Shown here piece by piece: positions 8,219 to 17,092 of a stretch of DNA of 37,548 nt. This DNA is from Bacillota bacterium (GTDB lineage Bacteria > Bacillota > Clostridia > Christensenellales > CAG-138), in NCBI GenBank assembly GCA_016286445.1, contig JAEESS010000019.1, positions 1 to 37,548 of the forward strand. The letters are read 5' to 3'. The notes beneath the pieces are model-generated. The model worked only from the letters and a program-made list of their open reading frames with translations, was not told the origin of the DNA and did no database searches. Every line of letters starts with the position of its first letter. Position 1 is the stretch's first letter. Position numbers and translations under genes: made by a program.

Positions 8219-9097
8219 ATGGAAGGCAATCCGATCAACTGGTACCCCGGGCACATGGCGAAGGCCAAAAGGATGCTCGAAGATAATCTGAAGCTCATCG
8301 ACGTTGTGATCGAGCTCGTGGACGCGCGCGCGCCGCAGAGCACGCGGAATCCGGACTTTGACGCGCTGTTTCGCAGCAAATCGCGCGTTCTTTTGCTGAA
8401 TAAGAGCGATCTTGCCGATCCTGCATCCAACAAGCGTTGGATCGGGTATTATAAGCGGCAGGGGATCGAAGCGGCGGAGGTCACGGCAAGCGCGCAGAAC
8501 GCAAAGGCGACGGCGATCCGGCTCATCGAAAAGGCGACGGCGGAGCGCGTCAAACGCTATGAAGAGAAAGGCGCGCAAAAGACGGTGCGCGTGCTGATCG
8601 CGGGCATTCCGAACGTCGGAAAATCCACGCTGATCAACCGCATCGCGGGCGAAAAACGCGCGCAGACCGGCGACAGACCGGGCGTTACGAAGGGCAAGCA
8701 GTGGGTGAAGATCACGCCGCATCTGGAGCTTCTGGATTCGCCGGGGCTCCTGTGGCCGAAGCTCGGAGACGAAACGATCGGCAGACACCTCGCTTTTTTA
8801 GGTTCGATCAACGACGAGATCCTGAACACCGAGGAGCTTGCGGAGCAACTTCTTTCTTCGCTCAGAACGCTCTGTCCGAACGCACTGTTCGAGCGTTATA
8901 AAAAGCTTTCCGCGGATACGCCGGACGGAACCCTTTTGGAGGGCGTCGCAAAGAGCCGCGGGTTCATCCAAAAAGGCGGGATTCTTGACGTCGAACGCGC
9001 GGCAAGGATCGTTCTCGATGAGTTCCGCGCGGGCAGGATCGCGCGCGTGACCCTTGAACAGCCGCCGAAGGAGGAAGACGATGGCGAAGCGGAATGA
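8219..9097 (+). CDS. rbgA: Ribosome biogenesis GTPase RbgA (YlqF)
   Basis: A 292-residue circularly permuted GTPase needed for late 50S subunit assembly. The N-terminus NWYPGHMAKAKRML is the family signature. The permuted order is visible: G4 (LLLNKSDL, ~60-67) comes before G1 (IPNVGKSTL, ~126-134) and G3 (LLDSPGLL, ~170-177). The C-terminal helical domain follows. The ATG at 8219 has GGGAG at 8209-8213; the GTG four codons upstream is less suited. It overlaps rnhB by 17 bases, and rbgA-rnhB is a conserved Firmicutes pair. Confidence 0.96.
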   Translation: MEGNPINWYPGHMAKAKRMLEDNLKLIDVVIELVDARAPQSTRNPDFDALFRSKSRVLLLNKSDLADPASNKRWIGYYKRQGIEAAEVTASAQNAKATAIRLIEKATAERVKRYEEKGAQKTVRVLIAGIPNVGKSTLINRIAGEKRAQTGDRPGVTKGKQWVKITPHLELLDSPGLLWPKLGDETIGRHLAFLGSINDEILNTEELAEQLLSSLRTLCPNALFERYKKLSADTPDGTLLEGVAKSRGFIQKGGILDVERAARIVLDEFRAGRIARVTLEQPPKEEDDGEAE

Positions 9098-9707
9098 ACA
9101 GGAACGGCTGCTGGTTCTGTCTGAGCGCGACCGCGCGTTCTGGACGCAGGACGGCGTGATCCTCGCGGGCATGGACGAGGTGGGAAGAGGTCCTTTGGCG
9201 GGACCCGTCGTCGTCGCCTGCGTCGTTATGCCGCCGGAACCGCTTTTGGAGTACGTCAACGACTCGAAAAAGGTCAGCGAAAAGCGCCGCGAAGCGCTTT
9301 ACGACCGCATCTTAAGCACCTGCGTCGAGGCGCAGACCGCATGGGTCGACGAAAAGACGATCGACGAGATCAACATCCTGGAGGCGACAAAACGCGCGTT
9401 CTGCGAGGCGTTTGCCAAAATGAAAACGCCGGTCACCGACGTGCTCATCGACGCGCTGACGGGGTTAAAGATCCCCGCGCGGCAGCACGCGCTGATCCAC
9501 GGCGACGCGCTGAGCTATTCGATCGCCGCGGCGTCGATCGTCGCGAAGGTCGAGCGTGACCGCTACATGCGTGAGCAGGACGCGATCTATCCGGTGTACG
9601 GCTTTGCGCAGAACAAGGGCTACGGCACGAAAGCGCACATGGACGCGATCAAGGAATACGGTCCGTGTCCGCTGCACCGGCGGTCCTTCCTCAAAAACCT
9701 GCTATGA
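9081..9707 (+). CDS. rnhB: Ribonuclease HII
   Basis: A 208-residue cytoplasmic enzyme that cuts the RNA strand of RNA-DNA hybrids and starts removal of single ribonucleotides from DNA. The active-site block AGMDEVGRGPLAGPVV (~30-45) supplies the first Asp-Glu pair. Further acidic residues lie in VLIDALTG (~124-131) and in the SIVAKVERDRYM region (~153-165). The C-terminal GYGTKAHMDAI and HRRSF are typical. The start at 9081 follows AAGGAGGA and lies within the end of rbgA; yraN starts in the stop codon, indicating translational coupling of the three genes. Confidence 0.96.
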   Translation: MAKRNEQERLLVLSERDRAFWTQDGVILAGMDEVGRGPLAGPVVVACVVMPPEPLLEYVNDSKKVSEKRREALYDRILSTCVEAQTAWVDEKTIDEINILEATKRAFCEAFAKMKTPVTDVLIDALTGLKIPARQHALIHGDALSYSIAAASIVAKVERDRYMREQDAIYPVYGFAQNKGYGTKAHMDAIKEYGPCPLHRRSFLKNLL

Positions 9708-10054
9708 CGACGGCGGAAACGGGACGGATCGGCGAGGAGCTCGCGGCGCGGCATCTCAGGCGCAGCGGCTATCGCATATTGGAGCGGAACTGGCGCTCGC
9801 ATCGGTATGAGATCGACGTCATCGCGCGGGAGAAAAGCACCGGCACGGTCGTTTTTGTCGAGGTCAAAACGCGTACGCCGAACAGCTTCGGACGGCCCGC
9901 GGACGCGGTGGATCGGAACAAGCAGCGCTTTCTGCGGCTTGCCGCGGAGAGCTGGCTCATCGCAAACGGCGGGCTCGAACAGCCCGCGCGTTTTGACGTG
10001 ATCGAGGTGCTTCTGCCCGAAAAAAGCGTCAACCATATCGTCAATGCGTTTTAA
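9704..10054 (+). CDS. yraN: UPF0102 family endonuclease-like protein YraN
   Basis: A 116-residue protein with the restriction-endonuclease-like fold pattern. Visible features are GRIGEELAARHLRRSGYRIL at the N-terminus and the acidic/lysine core EIDVIAREKSTG ... VFVEVKTR (E-x-D ... E-x-K), followed by DAVDRNKQRF. The family is widespread and its substrate is not firmly known. The ATG at 9704 overlaps the rnhB stop as ATGA, the last member of the rbgA-rnhB-yraN unit. Confidence 0.93.
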   Translation: MTTAETGRIGEELAARHLRRSGYRILERNWRSHRYEIDVIAREKSTGTVVFVEVKTRTPNSFGRPADAVDRNKQRFLRLAAESWLIANGGLEQPARFDVIEVLLPEKSVNHIVNAF

Positions 10055-10057
10055 CGG

Positions 10058-10086
10058 TTGCCCGTGCAGCGCAGATGTGATATACT
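10058..10086 (+). promoter_or_regulatory. Promoter of the GT-C/GtrA cassette
   Basis: TTGCCC (10058-10063), a 17-bp spacer and TATACT (10081-10086) precede the TTG start at 10119 by about 33 nt. The hexamers and flanks closely match the prs promoter at 31601-31629. Confidence 0.75.
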
Positions 10087-10118
10087 AATCAGAAACACAG
10101 AGATCGGAGGATCGGATT

Positions 10119-12647
10119 TTGCGAAAGTTGCATCGATTTTGGATCATACTGCTGGCTGTCATTCTGATCGCCGGTCTGTTTGCGTGCAAACGCCCCGATA
10201 CTTCGTCCGGCGAGGAGACGTCGGCGACCGATTTCGACCTGAGCGACATGACGGAGGGCATTCCGAACGGCTGGCACATGGACTCGTACGAAGGCGGGTA
10301 CAGCGTTCTGTCGGAGGACGGCGCATTCGGCTTTGTGCCGCAGGATGAGGACGACTGCCGCCTTGTCCGCACGGTCACGGTCAAACCGGAAACGCGTTAT
10401 GTGTTCAGCGCGGAGATCCGCACGGAAGGGGTCGAAAACGGGCAGGGCGCGACGCTCTCGATCGACAACTATTCGCTCGACGGCAGCTATATCTATTCCG
10501 AATCGCTGTTCGGCACGAACGACTGGACGCCGGTCGTGCTGGCATTCCGCACCGCAAAGTCGCAGGAGGCGGTCACGCTCGCGCTGCGGCTCGGCGGGTA
10601 TTCCGCGGAATCGAGCGGCAGCGTTTACTTCCGGTCCGTCCGGCTCGAACAATCCGACAACGCGCCGGCGGCGTTTCAGAACCTTGTCCCGAGCGAGCAT
10701 GAGGACGAGGAGGGAGAACGCACAAAAGAGGATTATGAGAATACCTTTACCGTGATTTTCTGGACGGGCGCGGTCGCGGCGATCGTTCTGCTGTTCGGCG
10801 TGTACGGATACGGAAAGAAGATTGCGCTTTCAAAGGACCTGCAAACGCGTAAATACGCGATCTATGCGGTCCTTGTGCTGATCGGCTTCGTCGTGCGGTT
10901 CATGCTCTGCGCGGTGTTGAAGGGACACGCGACCGACATGCTCTGCTGGCAGGGCTGGGGAAGCCGCGTTGCGTCGGGCGGACCCGCGGCGTTCTATGTC
11001 GACAACTGGTGCGACTATCCGCCGGGCTATATGCTCGTGTGCGCGCTTCTGTTCCGGATCGCATCGCTGATCCCGGAAGGACCGGCGCATCTGTTTGTGT
11101 ATATGCTGCCGGCGTTTCTCTGCGATGTGCTGTCGGGCTTTTTGATCCTGAACCGCGCGAAACGCTTTTCGCTCGGGGACAAGCCCGCGCTGCTGCTTGC
11201 GGGGCTGATCGTTCTGAATCCCGCGGCGGCGTATCTGTCCGGCGCTTGGGGACAGATCGATTCGATCCTCACGGTGCTTCTGATCGGGACGTTCCTGATC
11301 CTGAACATGAGCCGCGAAAAACCGCATTACCGTCTGTTTGCGGGGCTTTTATACGGACTTGCGATCGTTATGAAGTGGCAGGCGCTGATTTTCGGACCGG
11401 TGCTGGCGCTGCTGTATGTGATGACCGGCGTGGATCAGTACGGCACAAAGCGGTTTTCGGCGCATGTGCTTTGGTCGATTGCGGCGGTTTTCGGCGCGGT
11501 CGGCGTGCTCTTGATCTTCTCGCTGCTGTTCCGCGGCGAGGGCATGGGCCTCCTTTGGATGGTCGAACGCTTCAGAAGCGCGTCCGGCGGCTACGATTAT
11601 GCTTCGATCGAGGCGTATAACTTTATGACGCTGTTCGGCGGCAACTGGACGAAGGCGGGCGGCGCGATGTTCACCGGCGTCGGCGCCATGACGCTGCGTC
11701 TCAACGAGCAGTTCTCAAAGATTGCGCTGCTCGTCGGATTCCCGACGCTCGTTCTGCGCGCGTGGAATGAAATGCGGGAACGGAAGGACGGTCAGCAGAA
11801 TCGCGCGTTTTCGGAGCTTTTGATTGCCGCGATCGTCGCCGGGCTTCTGTATCTCATCGGCTTTGTGGCAAAGAGCTTTATCGCGGAGAACGCCGACGCA
11901 GGCGCGATGATGAATGCGATCGCCGCATTTCCGCTCTACGGGATCGGCATGCTCGGTCTGTTTGCGTATATCGCGCTGCGTGAGCGTGCGGGCAAACGCC
12001 TGCGCGAATGGATCGGCGACGGCAGCGTAACGGCGGTCGGCGTGCTGACGCTGTTTGCAGGACTTGTCCTGTTCGCATTGCTGTGGATCCTCGATGTGCT
12101 TTTCCGCATCATGGGAACGCCGATGAGCTGGCATATGTTCGGCGTGATCGGCATACTGCTTGCGTGCGCGCTGACGGCTGTGCTGTTCGTCCAGTATTGG
12201 ATCCGGCATAAAGAAGCCGGGTATTCGATCTATACGAACCGCGGACTGATCTTTCTGCTCGCCGCTTGCTTCTGCGTCTGGGTGTTTACGCTCGGACACT
12301 ACATGCACGAGCGCTACATCTTCCCGGCGCTGATGCTGCTCGCGTTTGCGTACGCGTACGACCGCGATCCGCATAAGCTTGCCGCATTTTCGATGCTGAC
12401 CGTCACGACGTTCATGAACGAGATGATGGCGATGTTCGTGGTCTCCGACGGCGCAAAGGATCTCATCCGCGGCGGCGTGATCCACAATCAGCTGATCGCA
12501 GTGATCTCGCTTTTAGAGGTCTGCACGGCGCTGTATCTGACCGCGACCTGCTTCAGAAAGGCGCTGGCGTTTGATCCGTCCGATCCGACGGGCGAGAGAT
12601 CTCCGGCAGAAAAGCCGACAGACAAAAAACGCGGGGGACGGAGGTGA
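10119..12647 (+). CDS. Gpi18-like (COG5542-type) mannosyltransferase with extracytoplasmic N-terminal beta domain
   Basis: The likely start is TTG at 10119, with GGAGG at 10106-10110; no better ATG precedes the hydrophobic N-terminus. The 842-residue protein begins with a signal or anchor helix (WIILLAVILIAGLFAC, C23; the lipobox is imperfect). A carbohydrate-binding-like beta sandwich (~45-185) follows, then about a dozen membrane helices from ~214. The membrane part has the GT-C hallmarks of the family related to Gpi18: TDMLCWQGWG (D273), WCDYPPGY (D299) and GAWGQIDSI. Such enzymes move mannose from a polyprenyl-phosphate donor outside the membrane. The fused sugar-binding-like domain is notable. 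It overlaps the upstream region of the PMT gene and probably works with it and the GtrA protein. Confidence 0.8.
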   Translation: MRKLHRFWIILLAVILIAGLFACKRPDTSSGEETSATDFDLSDMTEGIPNGWHMDSYEGGYSVLSEDGAFGFVPQDEDDCRLVRTVTVKPETRYVFSAEIRTEGVENGQGATLSIDNYSLDGSYIYSESLFGTNDWTPVVLAFRTAKSQEAVTLALRLGGYSAESSGSVYFRSVRLEQSDNAPAAFQNLVPSEHEDEEGERTKEDYENTFTVIFWTGAVAAIVLLFGVYGYGKKIALSKDLQTRKYAIYAVLVLIGFVVRFMLCAVLKGHATDMLCWQGWGSRVASGGPAAFYVDNWCDYPPGYMLVCALLFRIASLIPEGPAHLFVYMLPAFLCDVLSGFLILNRAKRFSLGDKPALLLAGLIVLNPAAAYLSGAWGQIDSILTVLLIGTFLILNMSREKPHYRLFAGLLYGLAIVMKWQALIFGPVLALLYVMTGVDQYGTKRFSAHVLWSIAAVFGAVGVLLIFSLLFRGEGMGLLWMVERFRSASGGYDYASIEAYNFMTLFGGNWTKAGGAMFTGVGAMTLRLNEQFSKIALLVGFPTLVLRAWNEMRERKDGQQNRAFSELLIAAIVAGLLYLIGFVAKSFIAENADAGAMMNAIAAFPLYGIGMLGLFAYIALRERAGKRLREWIGDGSVTAVGVLTLFAGLVLFALLWILDVLFRIMGTPMSWHMFGVIGILLACALTAVLFVQYWIRHKEAGYSIYTNRGLIFLLAACFCVWVFTLGHYMHERYIFPALMLLAFAYAYDRDPHKLAAFSMLTVTTFMNEMMAMFVVSDGAKDLIRGGVIHNQLIAVISLLEVCTALYLTATCFRKALAFDPSDPTGERSPAEKPTDKKRGGRR

Positions 12648-12652
12648 ACGGT

Positions 12653-14860
12653 ATGGAGTTTCAGAAGTTTCGGAACGAAATAGCAGTCGAGGACGGACGC
12701 CGCATGACGAAGCGCGATTATATCGTGCTGCTCATTCTGCTTGCCGTGTATTCGCTGTTCGCGTTTATCAATCTCGGCTCCCTGCGTTCGCCGAATACGG
12801 TGTGGACCGCCGAGCCGGACACGACCGTGATCGTCGATTTGGGCGAGACCCGCGACGTTACAGAGATGCGTTTCTTCGGCAACATTGCGGAAGGGAATCT
12901 GCAGATCTACGACGAGAGCGCGTTTATCAACGGCTTCTTTACGCCGGGCGAGACCGAGCCGCTGGAGACGTTTGTGCAGGATAACGGCGACATGTACAAG
13001 TGGACGGAGCTTTCGGTCGAGACCGAAACCCGGTATCTGATCCTGTATGTGGACAGCGGCAGGATCTCGATGAACGAGATTGCGATCCTGGACGGGAGCA
13101 CGCTGCTTCCCGCGACGGTTTATGAACCGACCGGCGGCGCGGAAAAGCTCCTGGACGAGCAGAGCAAGGTCGCGCTGAACGATTCGTATCTCGACGGGAT
13201 GTATTTCGACGAGATCTATCACGCGCGCACCGCTTACGAGATCGTGCAAAACGACAACCTGCTGCTTTCCGAGGGGCGCGAGGCTGCGGCGCGGGACGGG
13301 TATTCGATCTATGAGTGGACGCATCCGACGTTCGGCAAACTCATGATCGCAATCGGTATCCGCATCTTCGGCATGACGCCGTTCGGCTGGCGGTTTGCAG
13401 GCACGTTTTTCGGCGTGCTGATCCTTGCTGCGCTGTATGTGTTCGCAAAGCGGATCTTCCGCCGCACGGACTACGCGTTCGTGACCGCGGGACTGTTCGC
13501 CGCCGACTGCATGCATTTTGCGCAGACGCGCATCGCAACGATCGACACCTACGCGCTGTTCTTTACGCTTCTCATGTTCCTGTTCATGGGCGACTATATC
13601 GCCGAGGATTTTGAAAAGCGTCCGTATTGGAAAAAGCTCGCGCTTCTCGGGCTTTCGGGGATCATGTTCGGACTCGGCGTTTCGTCGAAATGGACGTGCC
13701 TCTATTCCGGCGCGGGGCTTGCGGTGCTGTATTTTTCCGATCTCATCTACAATCTTGTCAGGATCATCCGGGAACGGAAACGGCAGGAGAAGGCGTACAG
13801 ACAGTATCAAGAGATGCTCCGGAAGGAGGCGTGTACGCCGGAGAGCGAGCAGATCACGCCGCCCAAAAAGCTTCCCGTCAACGTCCTTGCATACGCGCCG
13901 GTGCTGTTCGTTTTAGGCGTTCTTGTTCTGCATGTTTCGGGGCATTGGATCGACGCCGCCGACTACCGCTACCGCAACTATGTGAACGGCGCATACGTCT
14001 CGCGTCTCAATGCGGAATACGGCGTCGATACGATCAAAAAGGTCTTCTGTCAGCCGTGGTTCTACGGCACGCTGTTGATCCTGATCGCCGCGGCGATCGT
14101 TTCCGCCGTCGCGTTCCGCCTTGCGTTTTCAAAGCGTAAGGACGTCGACCTTTCGCTCAACGATCTTTTGATGACCCCGGTGTGGTGCTGTCTGTTTTTC
14201 ATCGCGATTCCGATCGCGCTGTACGCGGCGACCAACTACTGCTATTATATCAAGGCGGGCGATAAAACGCTGCCCGACATGCTCGGAACGCTTTGGAGAG
14301 AGCAGGTCAGCATGTACCGCTATCACGCGGACCTCGACGCAACGCATATGTGCCAGTCGATGTGGTATCAGTGGCCGCTGATGCAGAAATCGGTGTGGTT
14401 CTATTCGGGCTATCCGGTGCTCGGCGAAACGAAGCTTTTGTCCAACATTTCGAGCACGGGCAATCCCGCCATGTGGTACGTCTCCGCGTTCGGCGCGGTG
14501 TTTGCCGCCGTCGAGTGGTTCAGGAATCCCGCCTGCAGGAAGGATCGCGCGTTCATCGTCGTGTTCGTCGGTATCCTTGCGGGGCTTCTGCCGTGGGCGC
14601 TCGTCACCCGCTGCGTGTTCCTGTACCACTATTTCTCGACGATCCCGTTTATGATGCTTCTGACGCTGCTGCTTCTTTACTACGTCGAAAAGAAGTATCC
14701 GCGCACGGCATGGTTCAAGTGGGCGTGGCTCATCGCAACGGTCGTTGTGTTCCTTCTTATGCTGCCTGCGGTCTCCGGCATTCCGGTGCCGTACGGCTAC
14801 GCAAAATTCATCGAGAACGTGCTTGCGCCGTTCGGAAAGGTCTATTATGTCGGCGTCTGA
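12653..14860 (+). CDS. PMT (GT39) family protein O-mannosyltransferase-like enzyme
   Basis: A 735-residue polytopic membrane protein. ATG 12653 has GGAGG at 12640-12644; a GTG at 12644 overlapping the previous stop is the alternative. After the first helix (~25-45) lies an extracytoplasmic discoidin-like beta domain (~50-165), unusual at this position. The PMT core follows, with the acidic motif YFDEIYHARTAYE (D186/E187) in the first large loop and WTHPTFGK. Further helices and a hydrophilic stretch (~370-415) then lead to a second loop with WYQWPLM. Family members transfer mannose from polyprenyl-phosphate-mannose to Ser/Thr of exported proteins. The gene lies between the Gpi18-like enzyme and GtrA, supporting a shared surface glycosylation role. 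Confidence 0.85.
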   Translation: MEFQKFRNEIAVEDGRRMTKRDYIVLLILLAVYSLFAFINLGSLRSPNTVWTAEPDTTVIVDLGETRDVTEMRFFGNIAEGNLQIYDESAFINGFFTPGETEPLETFVQDNGDMYKWTELSVETETRYLILYVDSGRISMNEIAILDGSTLLPATVYEPTGGAEKLLDEQSKVALNDSYLDGMYFDEIYHARTAYEIVQNDNLLLSEGREAAARDGYSIYEWTHPTFGKLMIAIGIRIFGMTPFGWRFAGTFFGVLILAALYVFAKRIFRRTDYAFVTAGLFAADCMHFAQTRIATIDTYALFFTLLMFLFMGDYIAEDFEKRPYWKKLALLGLSGIMFGLGVSSKWTCLYSGAGLAVLYFSDLIYNLVRIIRERKRQEKAYRQYQEMLRKEACTPESEQITPPKKLPVNVLAYAPVLFVLGVLVLHVSGHWIDAADYRYRNYVNGAYVSRLNAEYGVDTIKKVFCQPWFYGTLLILIAAAIVSAVAFRLAFSKRKDVDLSLNDLLMTPVWCCLFFIAIPIALYAATNYCYYIKAGDKTLPDMLGTLWREQVSMYRYHADLDATHMCQSMWYQWPLMQKSVWFYSGYPVLGETKLLSNISSTGNPAMWYVSAFGAVFAAVEWFRNPACRKDRAFIVVFVGILAGLLPWALVTRCVFLYHYFSTIPFMMLLTLLLLYYVEKKYPRTAWFKWAWLIATVVVFLLMLPAVSGIPVPYGYAKFIENVLAPFGKVYYVGV

Positions 14861-15341
14861 AGGTAAAAAGAGCTTTGTACAGCTTTTGAAATTTGTGCTG
14901 ATCGGCGCGTCGAACACGCTGATCGACCTGATCGTCACGTTCGCGCTGAACGCGATCTTCAAGATTTATTACCTTGCAAAGATCATCGGCTATGCGTGCG
15001 GGATTCTGAACAGCTACATCTGGAACTCGCGCTGGACGTTCCGCGAGGAGCGCCGCCGCGACGCGCGCGAGATCATTTCATTCATTGCGGTGAATCTGGT
15101 CACGCTCGGGCTATCGCTGCTTCTGCAGTGGGTACTGCGCGACAAGCTGCATCTTGACGCGTGGTGGACGGGCTTTGCGGGCGAGAACTTCTTCACGAAG
15201 ATCCTGAACGGCGAACGCTTCTGCCTGCTGCTGGCGTCCGGCGTTGCGCTGCTTGTGAACTTTGCGGGCAACAAGCTCTTTGTATTCAAAAAGCGCCCGG
15301 AGGAACCGAAAGAGGAACCGACCGAAACGACGGAGGAATAA
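14847..15341 (+). CDS. GtrA family membrane protein
   Basis: A 164-residue protein with four predicted membrane segments, beginning with the family block LLKFVLIGASNTLIDLIVTF (~9-28). Typical NSYIWNSRWTFRE and, near the end, LLVNFAGNKLFVFKKR follow. GtrA proteins are thought to help move or supply polyprenyl-phosphate-linked sugars across the membrane. The ATG at 14847 lies 14 bases inside the PMT gene with GGAAAGG just before it, so the two are translationally coupled. In this setting it plausibly provides lipid-linked sugar to the two GT-C enzymes upstream; that link is inference. Confidence 0.88.
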   Translation: MSASEGKKSFVQLLKFVLIGASNTLIDLIVTFALNAIFKIYYLAKIIGYACGILNSYIWNSRWTFREERRRDAREIISFIAVNLVTLGLSLLLQWVLRDKLHLDAWWTGFAGENFFTKILNGERFCLLLASGVALLVNFAGNKLFVFKKRPEEPKEEPTETTEE

Positions 15342-15344
15342 ACC

Positions 15345-16868
15345 ATGCTGGCGAAGGTGGAAAGCTACGGACTCGTTGCGCTGAGCGGCTATCCCGTGAC
15401 GGTGGAGACGGACATTTCGTCCGGCATGCCGAACTATGACACCGTCGGACTGCCCGACGCGGCGGTCAAGGAATCGCGCGAGCGCGTACACGCCGCGATC
15501 CGCCATTCGGGATTTCAGTTCCCGCAGAGCCGCATCACCGTCAACCTTGCGCCCGCCGACCTCAAGAAGGAGGGCTCCGTCTACGACCTGCCGATCGCGC
15601 TGTCGATCCTCGAAGCAAACGGCGATCTTCGCCCCACGCCGAAGGGCATGATCGTGCTCGGCGAGCTCGCTTTGGACGGCGCCGTGCGGCCGATCTCCGG
15701 CATCCTGCCGATGCTGATCGACGCGTACGACAAGGGCTATACCGTGTTTTATGTGCCGAAGGACAATGCGGCGGAGGCGGCGTACATCACCGGCGCAACG
15801 GTCTTTCCGGTGGAATCTCTTACTGCGCTTGTGCAGCACCTGCGCGGCGAAACGCCGATCGCGCCCGCCGAAGCCAAGCCGTTTACGGGCGGCACGCACA
15901 GGACCGCCGTCGATTTTTCCGAGATCAAGGGACAGGAGGCGGCAAAGCGCGCCGCCGAGGTCGCGGTCGCCGGCAATCACAACATTCTGCTGTGCGGCAC
16001 GCCGGGCAGCGGCAAGACGATGCTTGCCCGCGCGATCCCGTCGATCCTGCCCGATATGACGTTCGAGGAGGCGCTGGAGACCACAAAGATCCATTCGGTC
16101 ACCGGCGCAATGAAGGGGACGGCGGGGCTCGTCACCGAGCGTCCGTTCCGCGCCCCGCATCACGGCGCGAGCGTAGCGGCGCTGGTCGGCGGTGGAAGCC
16201 GCGCCATGCCCGGCGAGATCAGTCTTGCGCACAACGGCGTGCTCTTTTTGGACGAGCTCCCGGAGTTTCAGCGCAACGTGCTGGAAGCGCTGCGGCAGCC
16301 TTTGGAGGACGGCTTCGTGACCGTCAGCCGCGCTATGGCGACGGCGACGTATCCTGCAAGATTCCTGCTCGTTGCGGCAATGAACCCGTGTCCGTGCGGC
16401 AATCGCGGTTCGCGCACAAAGCCCTGCACCTGCACGGCGGCGCAGATCAAGCGCTATGCCGGACGCATCAGCGGGCCGCTTCTGGACCGCATCGACCTGC
16501 ACATCGAAATGACCGAGGTCGGCTACCGCGAGATCACCGAGCGCCGTCCCGCCGAATCCTCCGAGACCGTACGCGCCCGCGTAACGGCGGCAAGAGAACT
16601 GCAGCGCGAGCGGTTCCGTAACGACGGCATCCGCACCAACGCCGAGATGAACGGACCGCTGATCCGCCGCTACTGCAACCCGACCGGCGAATCCGAAAAG
16701 CTCTTACGCGATGCGTTCAAGCGCCTGCAGCTTTCGGCGCGCGCCTATCAGCGTGTTTTGAAGGTCGCCCGCACCGTCGCGGACCTCGAGATGAGTCCCG
16801 AGATCCGCCCCGAGCACTACGCCGAGGCGATCCAGTACCGCAGCATGTCGATGCTTTCCGACCTCTGA
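15345..16868 (+). CDS. comM: YifB/ComM family Mg-chelatase-like AAA+ ATPase
   Basis: A 507-residue cytoplasmic protein with three parts. The N-terminal Lon-like/ChlI domain (~1-170) begins MLAKVESYGLVALSGYPV. The AAA+ core has Walker A GTPGSGKTM (~222-230), Walker B LFLDELPEF (~301-309) and a cysteine cluster NPCPCGNRGS...KPCTC (~347-365). The C-terminal Mg-chelatase domain follows to the end (RVLKVARTVADLE). In Gram-negative bacteria ComM is a branch-migration helicase used in transformation; its role in Firmicutes is less clear. It follows GtrA by 3 nt with GGAGGA before the ATG and precedes dprA, another recombination gene. Confidence 0.94.
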   Translation: MLAKVESYGLVALSGYPVTVETDISSGMPNYDTVGLPDAAVKESRERVHAAIRHSGFQFPQSRITVNLAPADLKKEGSVYDLPIALSILEANGDLRPTPKGMIVLGELALDGAVRPISGILPMLIDAYDKGYTVFYVPKDNAAEAAYITGATVFPVESLTALVQHLRGETPIAPAEAKPFTGGTHRTAVDFSEIKGQEAAKRAAEVAVAGNHNILLCGTPGSGKTMLARAIPSILPDMTFEEALETTKIHSVTGAMKGTAGLVTERPFRAPHHGASVAALVGGGSRAMPGEISLAHNGVLFLDELPEFQRNVLEALRQPLEDGFVTVSRAMATATYPARFLLVAAMNPCPCGNRGSRTKPCTCTAAQIKRYAGRISGPLLDRIDLHIEMTEVGYREITERRPAESSETVRARVTAARELQRERFRNDGIRTNAEMNGPLIRRYCNPTGESEKLLRDAFKRLQLSARAYQRVLKVARTVADLEMSPEIRPEHYAEAIQYRSMSMLSDL

Positions 16869-16869
16869 T

Positions 16870-16888
16870 CCGGCGAAAACCGGTTTTT
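16870..16888 (+). terminator. Weak hairpin and T tract after comM
   Basis: CCGG (16870-16873) pairs with CCGG (16880-16883) around CGAAAA and is followed by TTTTT. The stem is only 4 bp, so it may be inefficient. Confidence 0.35.
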
Positions 16889-16961
16889 GCGGGTCGCTTG
16901 CGCGGACTGCGGGAAGCCGGATGCATCGCGCATCAAGAACACTTTTCGACAAAATGTGACG

Positions 16962-16987
16962 CCGCACGGGGTTCCCGTGCGGTTTTT
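16962..16987 (+). terminator. Strong intrinsic terminator between comM and dprA
   Basis: CCGCACGGG (16962-16970) and CCCGTGCGG (16974-16982) form a 9-bp perfect stem with a 3-nt loop and TTTTT after it. The rest of the 224-nt gap shows nothing else besides the weak hairpin and the dprA promoter. Confidence 0.9.
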
Positions 16988-17023
16988 GTTGCGGGATTTT
17001 CACATTTGCATATATAAATAGGA

Positions 17024-17052
17024 TTGAAATCCGAAAACGTTCATGCTATGAT
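17024..17052 (+). promoter_or_regulatory. Sigma-A promoter of the dprA-topA-trmFO-hslVU operon
   Basis: TTGAAA (17024-17029), a 17-bp spacer and TATGAT (17047-17052), about 40 nt before the dprA ATG. Confidence 0.75.
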
Positions 17053-17092
17053 ATGTTCCGAAGTATTTTCAAAACGGAGGAGAAGCGTTCCG

